From assembly GCA_017501805.1 (NCBI GenBank), contig JAFVWG010000125.1:1-7208 (forward strand): a stretch of DNA of 7,208 nt, written 5' to 3'. The notes under the pieces were generated by a model. The model was given only the letters and a program-made list of their open reading frames with translations. It did not search any database and had not been told where the DNA came from. Shown here piece by piece: positions 6,143 through 7,208 of the stretch (positions within the stretch are counted from its first letter, which is position 1; every line of letters starts with the position of its first letter). The translations under genes were made by a program, and so were the position numbers. This DNA is from Oscillospiraceae bacterium. GTDB lineage: Bacteria > Bacillota > Clostridia > Oscillospirales > Oscillospiraceae.

Positions 6143-6159
6143 ATATAATATGCAGAATA

Positions 6160-6888
6160 TCAGCGGGGGTTTTCCTTCATATAGGCGAGCAGACGGTCGG
6201 GGAAGTTGACCGTCGTGCCGTCTGCGCCGCAGTCGTAGACAAGACGCATCAGCGCTTCATCCAGCACGCCCCAGGTGCGGACCTCGAAGCCCGCGTCGTG
6301 CCACGCGCGGATCTTCTCTGCGGTGACGTTGCAGGCGCGGGGGCAGACCTGCTCCGCGCCGATGCTCCGCGCAGCGGCAAGCTCTTCCTCGCCGAGATCC
6401 TGACGCAGCCAGCCGACACGGTAGTCTGGGCGCAGACGTTTGATCTCCGCGATCCGATCAAAGGTGAAGGATGTGACCGTCGTTTTTTTACGAAGATCGT
6501 ATTTTTCGAGCAGAGCGAGGACCTCAGCTTCCGTTTCGTCCTCCTTCAGCTCAATGGCAAAATGCAGATCCCGCCAGCCGAATTTATCCAGAAAATCCTC
6601 GAAGAGCGGAATGCGGTCGATCTGATCGGATTTCCTGCTGTGGAAGGGCATATCGCAGAGCTCCGCGTAGGTGTAGTCCCTGAGCAGGCGGGTCTCGTCC
6701 TCAATGCCGGTCAGCTTCTGGATCGTTGTGTCGTGGAAAAGCACGAGCTTTCCGTCCTTCGTGCGCCGCACATCGGTCTCGATGCCGTCTGCGCGCATCC
6801 ATACGCCGAGATAGAACGCCAGCATCGTGTTGCCGGGGGCATAAGAACTTGCGCCGCGGTGGGCGAATACGGTAAAATCACGGTTCAT
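6160..6888 (-). CDS. Glycerophosphodiester phosphodiesterase family protein
   Basis: The 242-residue protein has the GDPD TIM-barrel signatures. AHRGAS (9-14) supplies the catalytic His10 and Arg11; GIETDV (35-40) gives metal ligands Glu37 and Asp39; FHD (51-53) supplies the second catalytic His52; FAIELK (110-115) gives Glu113; TWGVLD (205-210) is the conserved C-terminal strand. Members hydrolyse glycerophosphodiesters such as glycerophosphoethanolamine to glycerol-3-phosphate plus an alcohol, using a divalent metal. No signal peptide or membrane segment is seen, so it is likely cytosolic. The usual GxDGIITDxP near the end is here GADGTTVNFP (221-230), a mild departure that may affect specificity. 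Translation starts at 6888 after AAAGGAG with 8-base spacing. It has terminators on both sides, so it is probably monocistronic. Length is normal for the family. Confidence 0.94.
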   Translation of the reverse strand: MNRDFTVFAHRGASSYAPGNTMLAFYLGVWMRADGIETDVRRTKDGKLVLFHDTTIQKLTGIEDETRLLRDYTYAELCDMPFHSRKSDQIDRIPLFEDFLDKFGWRDLHFAIELKEDETEAEVLALLEKYDLRKKTTVTSFTFDRIAEIKRLRPDYRVGWLRQDLGEEELAAARSIGAEQVCPRACNVTAEKIRAWHDAGFEVRTWGVLDEALMRLVYDCGADGTTVNFPDRLLAYMKENPR

Positions 6889-6909
6889 AGGTGTAGCTCC
6901 TTTGTCAGA

Positions 6910-6948
6910 GATACGTCTATCGTATCACACAAACGAGCAAATGAAAAG
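6910..6948 (-). promoter_or_regulatory. Weak candidate promoter and inverted repeat ahead of the phosphodiesterase
   Basis: On the minus strand TTTTCA is followed after 17 bases by TACGAT, which is preceded by TGA (an extended -10). The -10 overlaps an inverted repeat, GATACG-5-CGTATC (6910-6926), which could be an operator. The -35 match is poor and overlaps the T-tract of the preceding terminator. Confidence 0.4.
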
Positions 6949-6975
6949 CGGGACTGTTTGCAGTCCCGCTTTTTT
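6944..6975. terminator. Terminator downstream of sucD
   Basis: A 13-bp stem (AAAAGCGGGACTG / CAGTCCCGCTTTT) with a 4-base loop lies just after the sucD stop codon. In the minus direction it is followed by TTTTCATTT; on the + strand the stem ends in six T bases. It should terminate sucD and could also work on the + strand. Confidence 0.88.
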
Positions 6976-6979
6976 CATA

Positions 6980-7208
6980 TTACGCCTCGCGGCACTTGTC
7001 CAGAATGCCGGCCTTTGTGACGGCTTCCACCAGCGCCTCACCGATGAGGTCGGGCGTCGGCGCGACAACGGCGCCGCACTCCTGCAGCGCGGCGATCTTG
7101 GACGCCGCCGTGCCCTTGCCGCCGGAGATGATCGCACCGGCGTGTCCCATACGCTTGCCCTTGGGAGCGCTCTGTCCGGAGATGAACGCCGCGACGGGCT
7201 TGGTGAAG
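6980..7208 (-). CDS. sucD: Succinyl-CoA ligase (synthetase) alpha subunit, C-terminal part, cut by window edge
   Basis: Only the last 75 residues are in the window; the gene continues beyond the right edge. The frame reads KPVAAFISGQSAPKGKRMGH and continues AGAIISGGKGTA, the hallmark of SucD. The His in GHAGA (residue 22 of this fragment) is the active-site residue phosphorylated during catalysis, and the C-terminal PDLIGEALVEAV is also typical. With the beta subunit SucC it interconverts succinyl-CoA and succinate with formation of ATP or GTP. sucC is expected just beyond the edge, upstream of sucD. The stop codon is followed almost at once by a terminator, so sucD is the last gene of its operon. 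A related acyl-CoA or malyl-CoA ligase alpha subunit shares the same motifs and cannot be excluded from this fragment. Confidence 0.9.
   Translation of the reverse strand, partial: FTKPVAAFISGQSAPKGKRMGHAGAIISGGKGTAASKIAALQECGAVVAPTPDLIGEALVEAVTKAGILDKCREA

Noticed and set aside
1..7208. Mobile element, prophage or defence island
   Set aside because: No transposase, integrase, phage or defence domains and no terminal repeats were seen. All genes are intact housekeeping or transport types, apart from sucD, which is cut only by the window edge.

Overview
The window looks like ordinary chromosomal DNA of a GC-rich, low-motility-of-genes Clostridia lineage; the protein styles (a DUF2156/GNAT pair, a clostridial-type class II aldolase with a VLHGSSS zinc motif, a TAXI-type TRAP system, and strong AGGAGG-type ribosome binding sites) best suggest an anaerobic gut Oscillospiraceae-like bacterium. 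This placement is inference from protein style and was not tested by any search. No mobile element, CRISPR array, tRNA or rRNA is visible.

Layout. On the + strand, a terminator hairpin at the left edge (4-27) is followed by two overlapping acetyltransferase-fold genes: a DUF2156 protein (52-942) and a GNAT acetyltransferase (942-1607). A perfect bidirectional terminator (1611-1640) separates them from a convergent minus-strand series. Read in the minus direction from the right edge, that series is: the C-terminal end of sucD (succinyl-CoA ligase alpha subunit, 6980-7208, cut by the window), a terminator, a glycerophosphodiester phosphodiesterase (6160-6888), a terminator, a 360-base AT-rich regulatory region, a TAXI-family lipoprotein binding protein (4827-5798), a fused TRAP permease (2797-4749), a hairpin, and class II fructose-bisphosphate aldolase (1656-2624).

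How the genes fit together. The TAXI lipoprotein and the fused permease form a complete two-gene, cation-driven uptake system for an unknown, probably carboxylate-type, substrate. SucD and aldolase are central carbon enzymes; the phosphodiesterase recycles phospholipid head groups. Each minus-strand unit seems to be transcribed on its own, since good promoters (TTGCAA, 17-base spacer, TATAAT or TAGAAT) can be read ahead of the transporter operon and of the aldolase, and hairpins lie between units.

The window holds no clear new multi-gene system. The most interesting signals are non-coding: a dense cluster of TGCAA/TTGCA boxes upstream of the transporter operon, related to an element inside the aldolase promoter; a terminator-like hairpin at 2756-2792 whose T-tract faces the strand with no gene; an alternative hairpin competing with the phosphodiesterase terminator; and an intercistronic hairpin in the transporter operon.
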